In this document: positions 1-7,000 of the stretch, one piece after another
Position numbering within the stretch: the first letter of the stretch is position 1
Layout: every line of letters starts with the position of its first letter
DNA from: Flavobacterium sp.
Lineage (GTDB): Bacteria > Bacteroidota > Bacteroidia > Flavobacteriales > Flavobacteriaceae
DNA length: 9,360 nt
Assembly (NCBI GenBank): GCA_012032075.1
Contig: JAAURU010000109.1
Location: 1-9,360 of the forward strand
Direction of reading: 5' to 3'
Position numbers and translations under genes: made by a program
Notes under the pieces: generated by a model
Told to the model about the DNA's origin: nothing
The model's database searches: none
Seen by the model: only the letters and a program-made list of their open reading frames with translations

Positions 1-2
1 TT

Positions 3-188
3 CTATACTTGTGTCGTGTATAAATCGATGTTTTGTCGTAATACTTGTTCTGACTTTTGTTTGCTTATTCCAAGTGTTACTCGTAATGCTTCTAAATTGT
101 TGAACCGTATTCCTCCTAATATCGCTATTTTTAAGTGTTTGGTTTCGTAGATGTAGTGGTTGGGGTTTTGTGTGTTGAGATTGTTCAT
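3..188 (-). pseudogene. Probable truncated N-terminal fragment, primase/toprim-associated-like
   Basis: A 61-codon reading frame starts at ATG 186-188 and ends at TAG 3-5. An upstream TTG at 216-218 is in frame but lies inside the -7 promoter element, so it cannot be the start. The protein has a compact conserved-looking block (HLKIAILGGIRFNNLEAL, then LRQNIDLYTTQV). From memory this resembles the N-terminal block of proteins in Bacteroidota mobile elements annotated as toprim-domain or primase-like, which carry motifs such as ILGGIRxxxLxxLRVTL and HNLDLYNDxQVEKL. Those proteins continue well past this point, whereas this frame stops right after QV, so it looks cut short or frameshifted at the window edge. 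It is divergent from the XRE gene and has its own promoter. It could also be a complete small protein of unknown function. The family link is recall, not a search result. Confidence 0.4.
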
Positions 189-199
189 AAGTTTTGTTT

Positions 200-217
200 T
201 ATACACTATCGTGTACA
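200..217. promoter_or_regulatory. Candidate operator: imperfect inverted repeat at the leftward promoter start
   Basis: TATACAC (200-206) and GTGTACA (211-217) are inverted copies with one mismatch around a 4-nt centre. The site overlaps the predicted transcription start and the edge of the -7 element of the leftward promoter. That is where a repressor such as the adjacent XRE protein could block initiation. The repeat is seen; its role as an operator is inferred. Confidence 0.35.
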
Positions 218-245
218 AAAATAACTTTTAATGTTTATAAAACAA
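216..245 (-). promoter_or_regulatory. Bacteroidota-type promoter for the leftward gene
   Basis: On the minus strand, TATTTTTG (216-223) matches the -7 consensus TAnnTTTG. A TTG (243-245) lies 19 bases upstream as the -33 element. Transcription would start near 207-211, about 20 nt before the ATG at 188. This rules out the TTG at 218 as the translation start. Confidence 0.6.
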
Positions 246-260
246 ATTAATTGTGTTCTT

Positions 261-288
261 TTGTAACTAAAAAAGTATTTTATATTTG
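261..288 (+). promoter_or_regulatory. Bacteroidota-type promoter for the XRE gene
   Basis: TATATTTG (281-288) is an exact TAnnTTTG -7 element. TTG (261-263) lies 17 bases upstream as the -33 element. The predicted start is near 293-296, giving a leader of about 30 nt before ATG 324. The leader has no Shine-Dalgarno sequence and is A/T-rich, as is usual in this phylum. Confidence 0.7.
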
Positions 289-297
289 CAAAAGCAT

Positions 298-308
298 ACC
301 TAATAGGT
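298..308. promoter_or_regulatory. Candidate operator: 11-bp palindrome in the XRE leader
   Basis: ACCTA and TAGGT form a perfect palindrome around one central base, immediately downstream of the predicted transcription start of the XRE gene. Small palindromes at this position are typical autoregulatory sites of XRE/Cro-type repressors. It differs in sequence from the inverted repeat at 200-217, so at most one of them may be the XRE site. Confidence 0.35.
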
Positions 309-323
309 TTAAATACTACACTT

Positions 324-656
324 ATGAGTTTTGAAAAACGTATCGGAGAACTAAGAAAAGAAAAAAAAATATCACAAGAAGAACTTTCTAAAAAAATAGG
401 AGTTCATCAAAATGTAATTGGTAGATATGAAAGAGGAGAAGCAAAACCCTCTATAGACGTTGCAACTGCAATTGCTGACACTTTCAATGTGTCGCTTGAT
501 TATCTTGTGGGAAAAACAGAATTTCTAGTTGATGAAGATATTGCTAATAGAATATCAACCATTCAAAAACTACCTGATAACGATAGAGAACATATTCTAT
601 TTACACTTGATGCAATGATTAGAGACGCTAAAGCTAGAAGCGCTTACGCTTCTTAA
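324..656 (+). CDS. XRE-family helix-turn-helix transcriptional regulator
   Basis: This is a 110-aa cytoplasmic DNA-binding protein of the Cro/cI (HTH_XRE) type. The HTH domain spans about residues 5-63: helix 2 is SQEELSKKIG (17-26), the recognition helix region is HQNVIGRYERG (28-38), followed by the usual RYExGxxxPS turn and a final helix ending NVSLDYLVG (55-63). The length and layout fit small repressors with a short helical C-terminus (about 83-108) that probably dimerises. The ATG at 324 sits about 30 nt downstream of a strong promoter. The gene is divergent from the stub at 3-188 and convergent with the toxin locus, so it need not control the toxin. Its last twelve codons (IRDAKARSAYAS) are encoded by DNA that forms a hairpin and shares words with the repeat-like element at 731-796. 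Specific target genes cannot be read from the sequence. Confidence 0.9.
   Translation: MSFEKRIGELRKEKKISQEELSKKIGVHQNVIGRYERGEAKPSIDVATAIADTFNVSLDYLVGKTEFLVDEDIANRISTIQKLPDNDREHILFTLDAMIRDAKARSAYAS
636..653. repeat. Hairpin in the last codons of the XRE gene
   Basis: AGAAGCG (636-642) and CGCTTCT (647-653) are perfect inverted copies with a 4-nt loop, directly abutting the TAA stop. The wider stretch 619-641 holds TTAGAGACGCT and AGCTAGAAGC, both repeated downstream at 771-781 and 738-747. It may be a fragment of a short repeat captured in the coding end. Confidence 0.6.
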
Positions 657-683
657 ACCTTTAAAACAACACCATAAAACAAC

Positions 684-711
684 AAAAGCAACTCGTTTAA
701 AAGTTGCTTTT
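684..711. terminator. Probable bidirectional rho-independent terminator
   Basis: AAAAGCAACT (684-693) pairs perfectly with AGTTGCTTTT (702-711) around an 8-nt loop. On the plus strand the stem ends in a T-run continuing TTGCTTTTT, terminating the XRE transcript. On the minus strand the stem is followed by TTTTGTTGTTTTA, so it can also terminate the leftward toxin/immunity transcript ending at 798. Confidence 0.75.
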
Positions 712-730
712 TGCTTTTTATATTCTTTGT

Positions 731-796
731 GTCCACGAGCTAGAAGCTCGCGGTAGCTGTTACCGATTATTTAGAGACGCTCGCACCAGCTGGGGG
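731..796. repeat. GC-rich, hairpin-forming repeat-like element
   Basis: Bases 731-790 contain 33 G/C of 60, far above the surrounding sequence. Two hairpins lie back to back: CGAGCT/AGCTCG (736-741 with 745-750) and CGGTA/TACCG (751-755 with 761-765). An 8-bp palindrome CCAGCTGG follows at 786-793. AGCTCGCGGTAGCTG (745-759) and CGCTCGCACCAGCTG (778-792) match at 11 of 15 positions, so the element contains a degenerate direct repeat. It shares TTAGAGACGCT and AGCTAGAAGC with the end of the XRE gene. The structure suggests a short dispersed intergenic element, REP-like in character, but copy number cannot be judged from one window. It has no protein-coding signs. Confidence 0.5.
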
Positions 797-797
797 T

Positions 798-1103
798 TTA
801 TCTAGTGTAAATTAGATAAGTTGAAAAAAGTATAAAGAAAAAATAAGTGTTAACTAAACTTATTAATATATTGAAAAATAAATTTTTCAATATATTAAAC
901 AAGCCTAGCAAAGCAATTAGTAAACCTATAAATACAGATAAAGGTAAAGCTTTAAAAAAATTGCTTGAAGAATCTTTAAAATAACTTAAGAGTAAAACTA
1001 AATACACTAAATAAGAAAAAAGTAATAAAATTGAAGTTATTTTTCTATATTTAAAACTACCTATTACAAAACCTTTTATAATTTTACTTGAATGGTTCAA
1101 CAT
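798..1103 (-). CDS. Small membrane protein, possible second immunity protein
   Basis: This 101-aa protein has three predicted membrane-spanning segments, at about residues 23-42, 52-71 and 75-96. A short N-terminal stretch with Lys and Arg residues precedes them. I recognise no family. The ATG (1101-1103) lies inside the preceding gene, with a 20-nt overlap of the coding regions, so the two are almost certainly co-transcribed and translationally coupled. It is the last gene of the leftward toxin cluster and is followed by the bidirectional hairpin at 684-711. Small genes after an RHS toxin are usually immunity proteins. A membrane protein is less expected against a nuclease, so it could instead be a remnant immunity gene for another toxin or an accessory protein. 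It is extremely AT-rich. Confidence 0.6.
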   Translation of the reverse strand: MLNHSSKIIKGFVIGSFKYRKITSILLLFSYLVYLVLLLSYFKDSSSNFFKALPLSVFIGLLIALLGLFNILKNLFFNILISLVNTYFFFILFSTYLIYTR

Positions 1104-1572
1104 AATTTAAATCATTAATATTATCAAATACGTTAACTCCTATCAAATTTTTTTCAAAATGATAAATTAACAAATAAATTTTATTTTCTGTTTCAAACAA
1201 TTCTTTTTTATAATCATTATCATAAAAATCAACTTCAATCCGCTTAAGATTTTTTAATTTTTCTGTTTTTATATCACTAATTTTATAATAAGCAAAAAAA
1301 CTATCTTCATTTTTAATTAAAAAACAATTCCTCTTAAAAAAAATTAAATCTTCTAAATTTTTAAAACTTTCATATTGTATAAAAGGACTCTTAGATTCAA
1401 TAAAAAATTGAAAATTAGAATCATTTTCATACCTGTAAACATTTTTCTTAAATTTATCTGTTAAATCAGGAATTAAGGAAAAATCTTTTTTATTCAATAC
1501 AATTTCATTATGTTCAAATATTTTAAAATAAATATCTGTGTCATTAAATCTTCTCAAAATTAAATTTCTCAC
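1084..1572 (-). CDS. Hypothetical protein, candidate immunity protein for the adjacent toxin
   Basis: This 162-aa protein is predicted to be soluble, rich in Asn, Lys, Phe, Tyr and acidic residues, with no signal peptide or membrane helix. It starts at GTG (1570-1572), 9 nt after the TAG of the toxin frame; there is no better upstream start because the frame meets a stop at once. The position directly behind a polymorphic toxin domain, the small size and the lack of recognisable enzyme motifs are what immunity genes look like; the function is inferred from position only. The gene is remarkably AT-rich: only 8 of 60 bases in 1141-1200 and 9 of 60 in 1261-1320 are G or C, against 16 of 60 in a sampled part of the rhs gene (5641-5700). 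This suggests a different origin for the toxin-immunity cassette. Confidence 0.6.
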   Translation of the reverse strand: MRNLILRRFNDTDIYFKIFEHNEIVLNKKDFSLIPDLTDKFKKNVYRYENDSNFQFFIESKSPFIQYESFKNLEDLIFFKRNCFLIKNEDSFFAYYKISDIKTEKLKNLKRIEVDFYDNDYKKELFETENKIYLLIYHFEKNLIGVNVFDNINDLNYVEPFK

Positions 1573-1581
1573 TTTAATTGA

Positions 1582-2277
1582 CTAATTATTGGTTGGTATA
1601 TCTGGACTTTGAGGGTTTTGTTGTATAAAATCTTTGGTCAATGTTGATTTTACAGTACTTTCAGAATCATATTCTAAAATATTATATAAATCATTTAATA
1701 ATTGGCCTTTTGAAAAGCCAATTTCACCAGTGCTTGGATTATAGGACGCTTGTATGTGTACAACATTAACATTTTTTTCAGTTGCATAATTTATAATTTT
1801 ATCAGAAATTTTAACGCCTGATAAAGTAACAATTGTGAGAAATGCTGCTTCCTCATCTGAAGCTGTTTCTCTTTCATCATTTTCGGCATTTGCAGCTGCT
1901 AAAATATGTGCTTTTATTTGACTTGTGAATTTTACTTCAGACGCATAAGCTTTTACTTCATCAATTTGTATTACATGTCCACCTTCAAATCTTTCAATAT
2001 CATATGTTGTTTTAGCTGTTAAACCATATAATTTAACTTCTGCTTCAACTTTATTTGAAGCTCTTACAGCATCTGGAATTGAACCATATTTATTCATACT
2101 ATAGTTCTTTTTTAAATTATAAGCATCTAAAAAAGCTTTTTCTAAAACATGCCCTTTAGCTTTATTCCACTCCCAATACTCTTTAACGACTTTTTTGTCA
2201 AATTTACTCCCAATAAGCTGACCATAAGTAACTTTTTTTAAGCCTTCTTGAAGTAAAAAACCTTCTAAGATATTCAT
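1582..2277 (-). CDS. RHS C-terminal toxin segment, PD-(D/E)xK nuclease-like
   Basis: This 231-codon segment from ATG 2275-2277 is the variable C-terminal tip of the rhs gene. The same frame stays open upstream to 2403 and encodes the conserved RHS end (FLSPYSYAANNP, then ITLIDSFG), so the ATG is probably not the native start. Nuclease-type motifs are visible: a helix with GHVLEKAF (residues 42-49), PD in GSIPDAVRA (D69), then IDEVKAYAS with E107 and K109 as the ExK pair, and a following helix containing Q120 (SQIKAHILAA). This order fits the restriction-endonuclease-like (PD-(D/E)xK) fold found in many Tox-REase polymorphic toxins, which cut nucleic acid in the target cell. A second alpha/beta unit (about 146-176, FLTIVTLSG then NVNVVHIQASYN) fits the end of such a fold. 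I cannot assign a named Tox-REase family. If autoproteolysis occurs after IDSFG, the released toxin would be about 248 residues. Confidence 0.7.
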   Translation of the reverse strand: MNILEGFLLQEGLKKVTYGQLIGSKFDKKVVKEYWEWNKAKGHVLEKAFLDAYNLKKNYSMNKYGSIPDAVRASNKVEAEVKLYGLTAKTTYDIERFEGGHVIQIDEVKAYASEVKFTSQIKAHILAAANAENDERETASDEEAAFLTIVTLSGVKISDKIINYATEKNVNVVHIQASYNPSTGEIGFSKGQLLNDLYNILEYDSESTVKSTLTKDFIQQNPQSPDIPTNN

Positions 2278-2348
2278 GGTTAATGGCTCATGACCAGTTA
2301 AATAAGTGGGAGGATCTGTCGGATTTTCACCAAATGAGTCTATTAATG

Positions 2349-4067
2349 TTATTGGATTGTTTGCAGCATAACTATATGGAGATAGAAAAGAAAAGTTACC
2401 ACTTTTGGGTCAATGCTTATAAATCTACCTATTCTTGGATCATGCATCCTAGCTCCAAAATCGTAACTATTTCCAATACCCTTAAGCTCATCATCTTTTT
2501 CTTGTCCTTGGAAGCCGTAACGGTAAGCTGTGCTTGATCCGTGCCTATTAGGAAGCAACTGACCAAAGGGATAGTAGTCGCTATAACTCACAACATCTGG
2601 ATTAAATATTCCTAATGATACTATACCATTGCTTACTGAGGTGTCATAAATTTTAACATTATCTATAAAGAACGTTTGTACTGCTCCAGTATAATTACTG
2701 TCTCTTAATCTAAAGTTTAAACGGTATAGTTTCGTTTGTGCTGGTGTGAAATTAATTGAAACCCCTGTTGCTGTTACAAAATAATCTCCTAGCATTTTAG
2801 AATTTCCGTCCCAAATACTAAATTCTAAAGGTGCTGTGAAGTTTGTTTTATCTACTTCTACACTAATAGAATATGTAACGCCTGCTGTAAGGTTATAATA
2901 CCCGTTTGCACCATTTAAATGTTTACCTGTACTTATTTTTAAACGACCATTTTCTATGGTAACTACTTCTGCACTTGCGCTTTTTTCCCATGTTCCTTTT
3001 GAGTTTTCAAAATCGGTATAGGCAACTAAAGTACTTGTTTCTGAGTTGTAAATTTTTCTGTCTGATACAACAGCTAGTACATTGCCTAAATGGTTTGCTA
3101 ACTCATAGCGTTTATCACCAATCGAAGATACATAATTTTTTACAATTATAGGTGCTGCAACTGGAAAAATTCCGTTTGTTGTGTCTAAATAATTTGGTGA
3201 ACCATCATTATCAGAATCTATAGTGTATGCTATACCTGTAGCATTGGTATTGTTAATTGAGCCATAACCTCCTTCGTAAGTTTCCCAGGTTGCATAGCCA
3301 TCGTTATCATCGTCAACATCTAAATAGTCTTTTATACCGTCGTTGTCAAAATCTCTTGCATCTGATGGTTCTTTGTTTCCATCTGGATTGGAAAATTCAA
3401 ATACTGTGTATATTCCATCTCCATCATCATCAGGATCTAAATAATTTGGGATAAAGTCTTTATCGGTATCATCATCTGCTAGATTAGTGTCACCTGTAGC
3501 TGCATTTAAGTTTTCGTAAATATCGAAAATACCATCACCATCAGTATCTGGTAAACATGGTCCTAAAACCCTAGTGGTGCTATTTGTAGGGTAAAGGGTC
3601 ATTTGAGTGGTATTTTGCATGTCTTTTGGAGGATTTGTAGTGTTTGTAGCACTAATTACATCGTCAAAAGAAAATGAATAGCCTAGTGTTCCTGTATTGT
3701 TTCCTATTGCATAGTTCAAATAACACATATCAAAATTACTTGGTACACTGTTTTCAATTGTACCTCCTAATTTATTAGTTACTTGTGGTGTACTGGTTAC
3801 AGCTAGTGATGGGTTATAATTTAATAAATTTGACAATGTTGCTTCCTCATTATTTATAATTAAAGAAGAATTATAAAAAGTTCCTATTTGAGCATCTAAT
3901 TGAAGGGCAATACCATCGTTTAAAACAGTTTGTTCTTCTACACCATTGTTGTTTTGTTGTAACTTTATTGTGCTTTTTGTGATGCTATTGTTTGGTGCTT
4001 TTTTGTATTGATTTATTTCAATTACAGGTTTATAATAGTTGTTATTTTTAGTTACTTTGAGTACCAT
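2349..4067 (-). CDS. RHS segment: Asp-repeat array, carbohydrate-binding-like domain and RHS core end
   Basis: This 572-codon frame is the middle-to-end part of the split rhs gene. Its ATG (4065-4067) overlaps the stop of the preceding segment by 16 nt. Domains in order: an unassigned region (1-170); a TSP3-like calcium-binding array (about 174-295) with units such as DTDGDGIFD, DPDDDGDGI, DFDNDGIKD and DSDNDGSPNYLD; an RHS motif YELANHLGNVLAVVSD (321-336); a jelly-roll, carbohydrate-binding-like domain (about 346-475) ending FFIDNVKIYD; and the RHS core end, with YYPFGQLLP (498-506), YRYGFQGQEKDDE (515-527), YDFGARMHDPR and GRFISIDPK (547-555). D543 and D553 correspond to the conserved Asp-containing region of RHS cores linked to C-terminal autocleavage. 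After K555 the frame runs into 17 unrelated codons and a TAA at 2349-2351, because one base appears to be missing relative to the toxin frame. Confidence 0.8.
   Translation of the reverse strand: MVLKVTKNNNYYKPVIEINQYKKAPNNSITKSTIKLQQNNNGVEEQTVLNDGIALQLDAQIGTFYNSSLIINNEEATLSNLLNYNPSLAVTSTPQVTNKLGGTIENSVPSNFDMCYLNYAIGNNTGTLGYSFSFDDVISATNTTNPPKDMQNTTQMTLYPTNSTTRVLGPCLPDTDGDGIFDIYENLNAATGDTNLADDDTDKDFIPNYLDPDDDGDGIYTVFEFSNPDGNKEPSDARDFDNDGIKDYLDVDDDNDGYATWETYEGGYGSINNTNATGIAYTIDSDNDGSPNYLDTTNGIFPVAAPIIVKNYVSSIGDKRYELANHLGNVLAVVSDRKIYNSETSTLVAYTDFENSKGTWEKSASAEVVTIENGRLKISTGKHLNGANGYYNLTAGVTYSISVEVDKTNFTAPLEFSIWDGNSKMLGDYFVTATGVSINFTPAQTKLYRLNFRLRDSNYTGAVQTFFIDNVKIYDTSVSNGIVSLGIFNPDVVSYSDYYPFGQLLPNRHGSSTAYRYGFQGQEKDDELKGIGNSYDFGARMHDPRIGRFISIDPKVVTFLFYLHIVMLQTIQ
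2403..2409 (-). other. Frame break at the RHS-toxin junction on a canonical -1 slippery heptamer
   Basis: The minus strand reads GAC CCA AAA GTG in the RHS frame. The heptamer C CCA AAA has the X XXY YYZ form. A -1 slip gives CCA AAA AGT GGT AAC and continues without a stop into the RHS end block and the toxin. An inserted A gives the same protein. I see no strong stem-loop directly downstream; the next 30 bases are A/T-rich. Confidence 0.75.
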
Positions 4068-7000
4068 TGATTTGTAACTATATTGTTGCCACCTGCTTGG
4101 TATTTAACAACTTTTAATCCCGAAATAGTAGCGTTTGAAGGACCTAAGATAACCCATAAATCTGCTACACCTTGTGGTGCATTGTTTGCTGTGAAGACTA
4201 GATTTTCGGTATTACCTAGAGCAATTAAATTAATGTAAAATTTAACTGTATTATTTATTCTTTCTATTTTTAAGTTATAGTTAGCATTTCTGTCTAATAC
4301 ATTAGGAATAATTGCATTTATTGTTTGTAAAGTACTATTGCTAATTATTTGAAATCTATTTAATGTAGCATTGTAATCAATTCTATATTGAAATCCACTA
4401 ATGTAAAATCCTACTTTATTATTTCTGCTATTTGTATTTATTTTAAAAGTATGACTTACATACCCATTTTCTGTTGGTTGTAGTACTCCATTAAGACCTC
4501 CAGATACGCTACTTCTACAAGGATCTCGAAAATCTACTAAATTTTCTTCTATTTCTGGTTGAGATTCAATACTTATGTTTTGATTCGACTTTTGATCTGT
4601 AGTTTCTGGTATTGTAGTTACTGGCAATCCAGTTGAAGGATCTAAAATGACTAATGATATTTCTTTTATTAAAGTTGTGGTATTAGTTGATGTGTCAAAA
4701 ATGTTTTGAATTTCACAACTTGTTGAATTAAAGGTGATATTCGTTAAAGGAACTTGAACTTGAGTATTTTGTGCTTGTTCTTGCCCTTCAAACATAAATT
4801 GTCCTAAGGTGTAAGTACCGTTATTTAATGGATTTATAAATTTAATTTTTGTGCTTAAATTAAATTTATCTAAATTACCATTTGTAGGTACTTGTTGTCC
4901 TACATGTGACACTGGCCAAGTAGCATAATCGCTATTTTGTAAACGAATGGCATAATCTTTATAAGCTTCTACATATCGATTTATTGGTCTATTTAATAAA
5001 TCTGAAGTTGATATGTCTTCTGTATTTGTGCCTATTTTTTTAGCTTCAACAAAAATTTCTTGACCTAAATTTAATTTTATATTATTTGATTTTGTATAAA
5101 CCAATTTATTATTTTGTTCTATACCTAATCTACTACTGCCATAAATATGGTTTTCTTCTAGTGAAACAGATACAGTAATCCCATTTCTATTAAAAATTCT
5201 ATTAATTTCATACACAGCTAATACATTTCCTTGTGCATCTCTACTATATAAATTTGTATTTACAGAGCCATCGAAAGCGCTTTCGTCTATTGATTTAGTT
5301 ATTCTATTACCTAAACCATCATATTCAAAATTTATTATAATATTTCCTTTAGTATTTACACTCTTTACTTTACCATCTACTCTCCACTCGATTTGTAAAT
5401 TTTCTGTTTTGTCTTCAATTAACTGGCCTATTTCGTCATATACATAGTTGTGCGAATTTAAGTCGTTTTTATTATAGGTTATGCCAATATTTGCAAGTTG
5501 TTGAATTTGGTTTTCTAAATCGTTTACAAAAACTGCACTATTACCAGCAGTATCTTCAACAAGCCTTAGTTTGTTATCTCCAGCAAGATAATCATACTTT
5601 AACTTGTCCATAGTTTTAGTATTTCCTTGCTGATCTAAAGCTATTCTATTTAATGTAAGTAAATTACCATTTCTATCATAGCTATATGCTGAACTGTAAC
5701 TTGTTTTATATGAATTATAACCACTTAGTCCAGGATTTATAGCCACCGAATTCATGGCTTTTATTCTATTAAGCTGATCATAAGTATAGTTATTTTTTTG
5801 AACATCTAACACATTAAATCTATCCTTTCTTATAGCTGTTGTCATTTGTTTAATGTTTCCATTGTACAACTCTTTTGTACTATGACCTAGAGCTGTGTTT
5901 TGGCTAAACTGTAATGGATTTGTTGCAGCTCCTTGAACAACAGGCTTGTAATCGTTTTGATAATAATCTAATGTATATCCAAAAGCATCGTTTGTTTTAA
6001 CATTACTGCTAAGTGTTCCATCTTTACCAATAGTAGCCTCTGGATTTAATAGATTTTCTCCATTTACTGTTTTTAACCAGCCTTGTAAGGTATAAGCATA
6101 ATCAATCCCTTGAATTTTTTTGTTCCCTATTTCAACTTTGGCCAATGGACCATGTGGATAATATTGATAACTTGCGTCTTTTTCCCAAAGTAATCCATCT
6201 CTAGAGGTTTGAACATTTGTTATTCTATTATCGGCATCATACTGGTATTTATGTATGAATTGATCTATTTTGTTTTTTTGAAAAGTAACTTTGTTAACAT
6301 TACCACTTATTAAGTCATACTCATATTCTACTCTTTTTAAATGCACTTCACAATCGTTTCTAAATGCACTAGCATCTAGTCTTATTGTTGGGTCTGTTTG
6401 CGAGCAGTTATAATCTCTTAATGCACTGTAATAAGTAATTTGTTCTTTTACATTTCCATGCACATCATAATTGTACAAAATGGCATTATTGAAATTTAAA
6501 AGATTATTTTCATTATAATAGTCATAATAAAAAACACCTGTTACTCTATTTCTATTATTATACCCAGAATTATCTATTGTTGTATTAAATAATTGAGAGG
6601 CATAAACATCAGTTTCAACTTCTGGATCACTATCATAACTTGTTTTTGTAACTTCTGTTTTATATAAATTACTTTCAAAACCATTTTGAACTACATTATT
6701 TTTATATAATCTACCATAATTAGAAATTTCATAATTATTAGCAGTAGGAGTAGCTACTTGTCCTGCTTCGATAATTCTTCCTAAATCGTCATAATTTGTA
6801 TAACTAAACGACTCATCTTCATTATATGCTGTTACTTTTATGTTATAAATACTTGTTTTAGCACTAAATAAATAGAAATTAATAAAACATTTATACTCTG
6901 CATATTGATCTACTACTTCTTGAAGTAATTCATCATTATGATAGAAAAAGAAGGTGTTATTTCTTCTTTCAATTTTTAATTTATCGCCTAGTTTTACTAG

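Noticed and set aside
189..218. TTG start at 216-218 extending the leftward gene by ten codons
   Set aside because: The TTG is part of the -7 element TATTTTTG, so it would precede the transcription start. The ATG at 186-188 fits the promoter.
731..796. Possible tRNA, small RNA gene or CRISPR repeat
   Set aside because: No cloverleaf can be folded, there is no regular repeat-spacer pattern, and no promoter is visible in front of it. A short hairpin repeat element fits better.
2283..2537. 84-codon plus-strand ORF
   Set aside because: It lies antisense to the RHS core end and toxin junction, whose minus-strand frames carry strongly conserved RHS motifs. It has no promoter or recognisable protein features.
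3257..3454. 65-codon plus-strand ORF rich in His and Leu
   Set aside because: It is the antisense reading of the Asp-rich repeat array; its composition is a by-product of the repeated GAT codons on the other strand.
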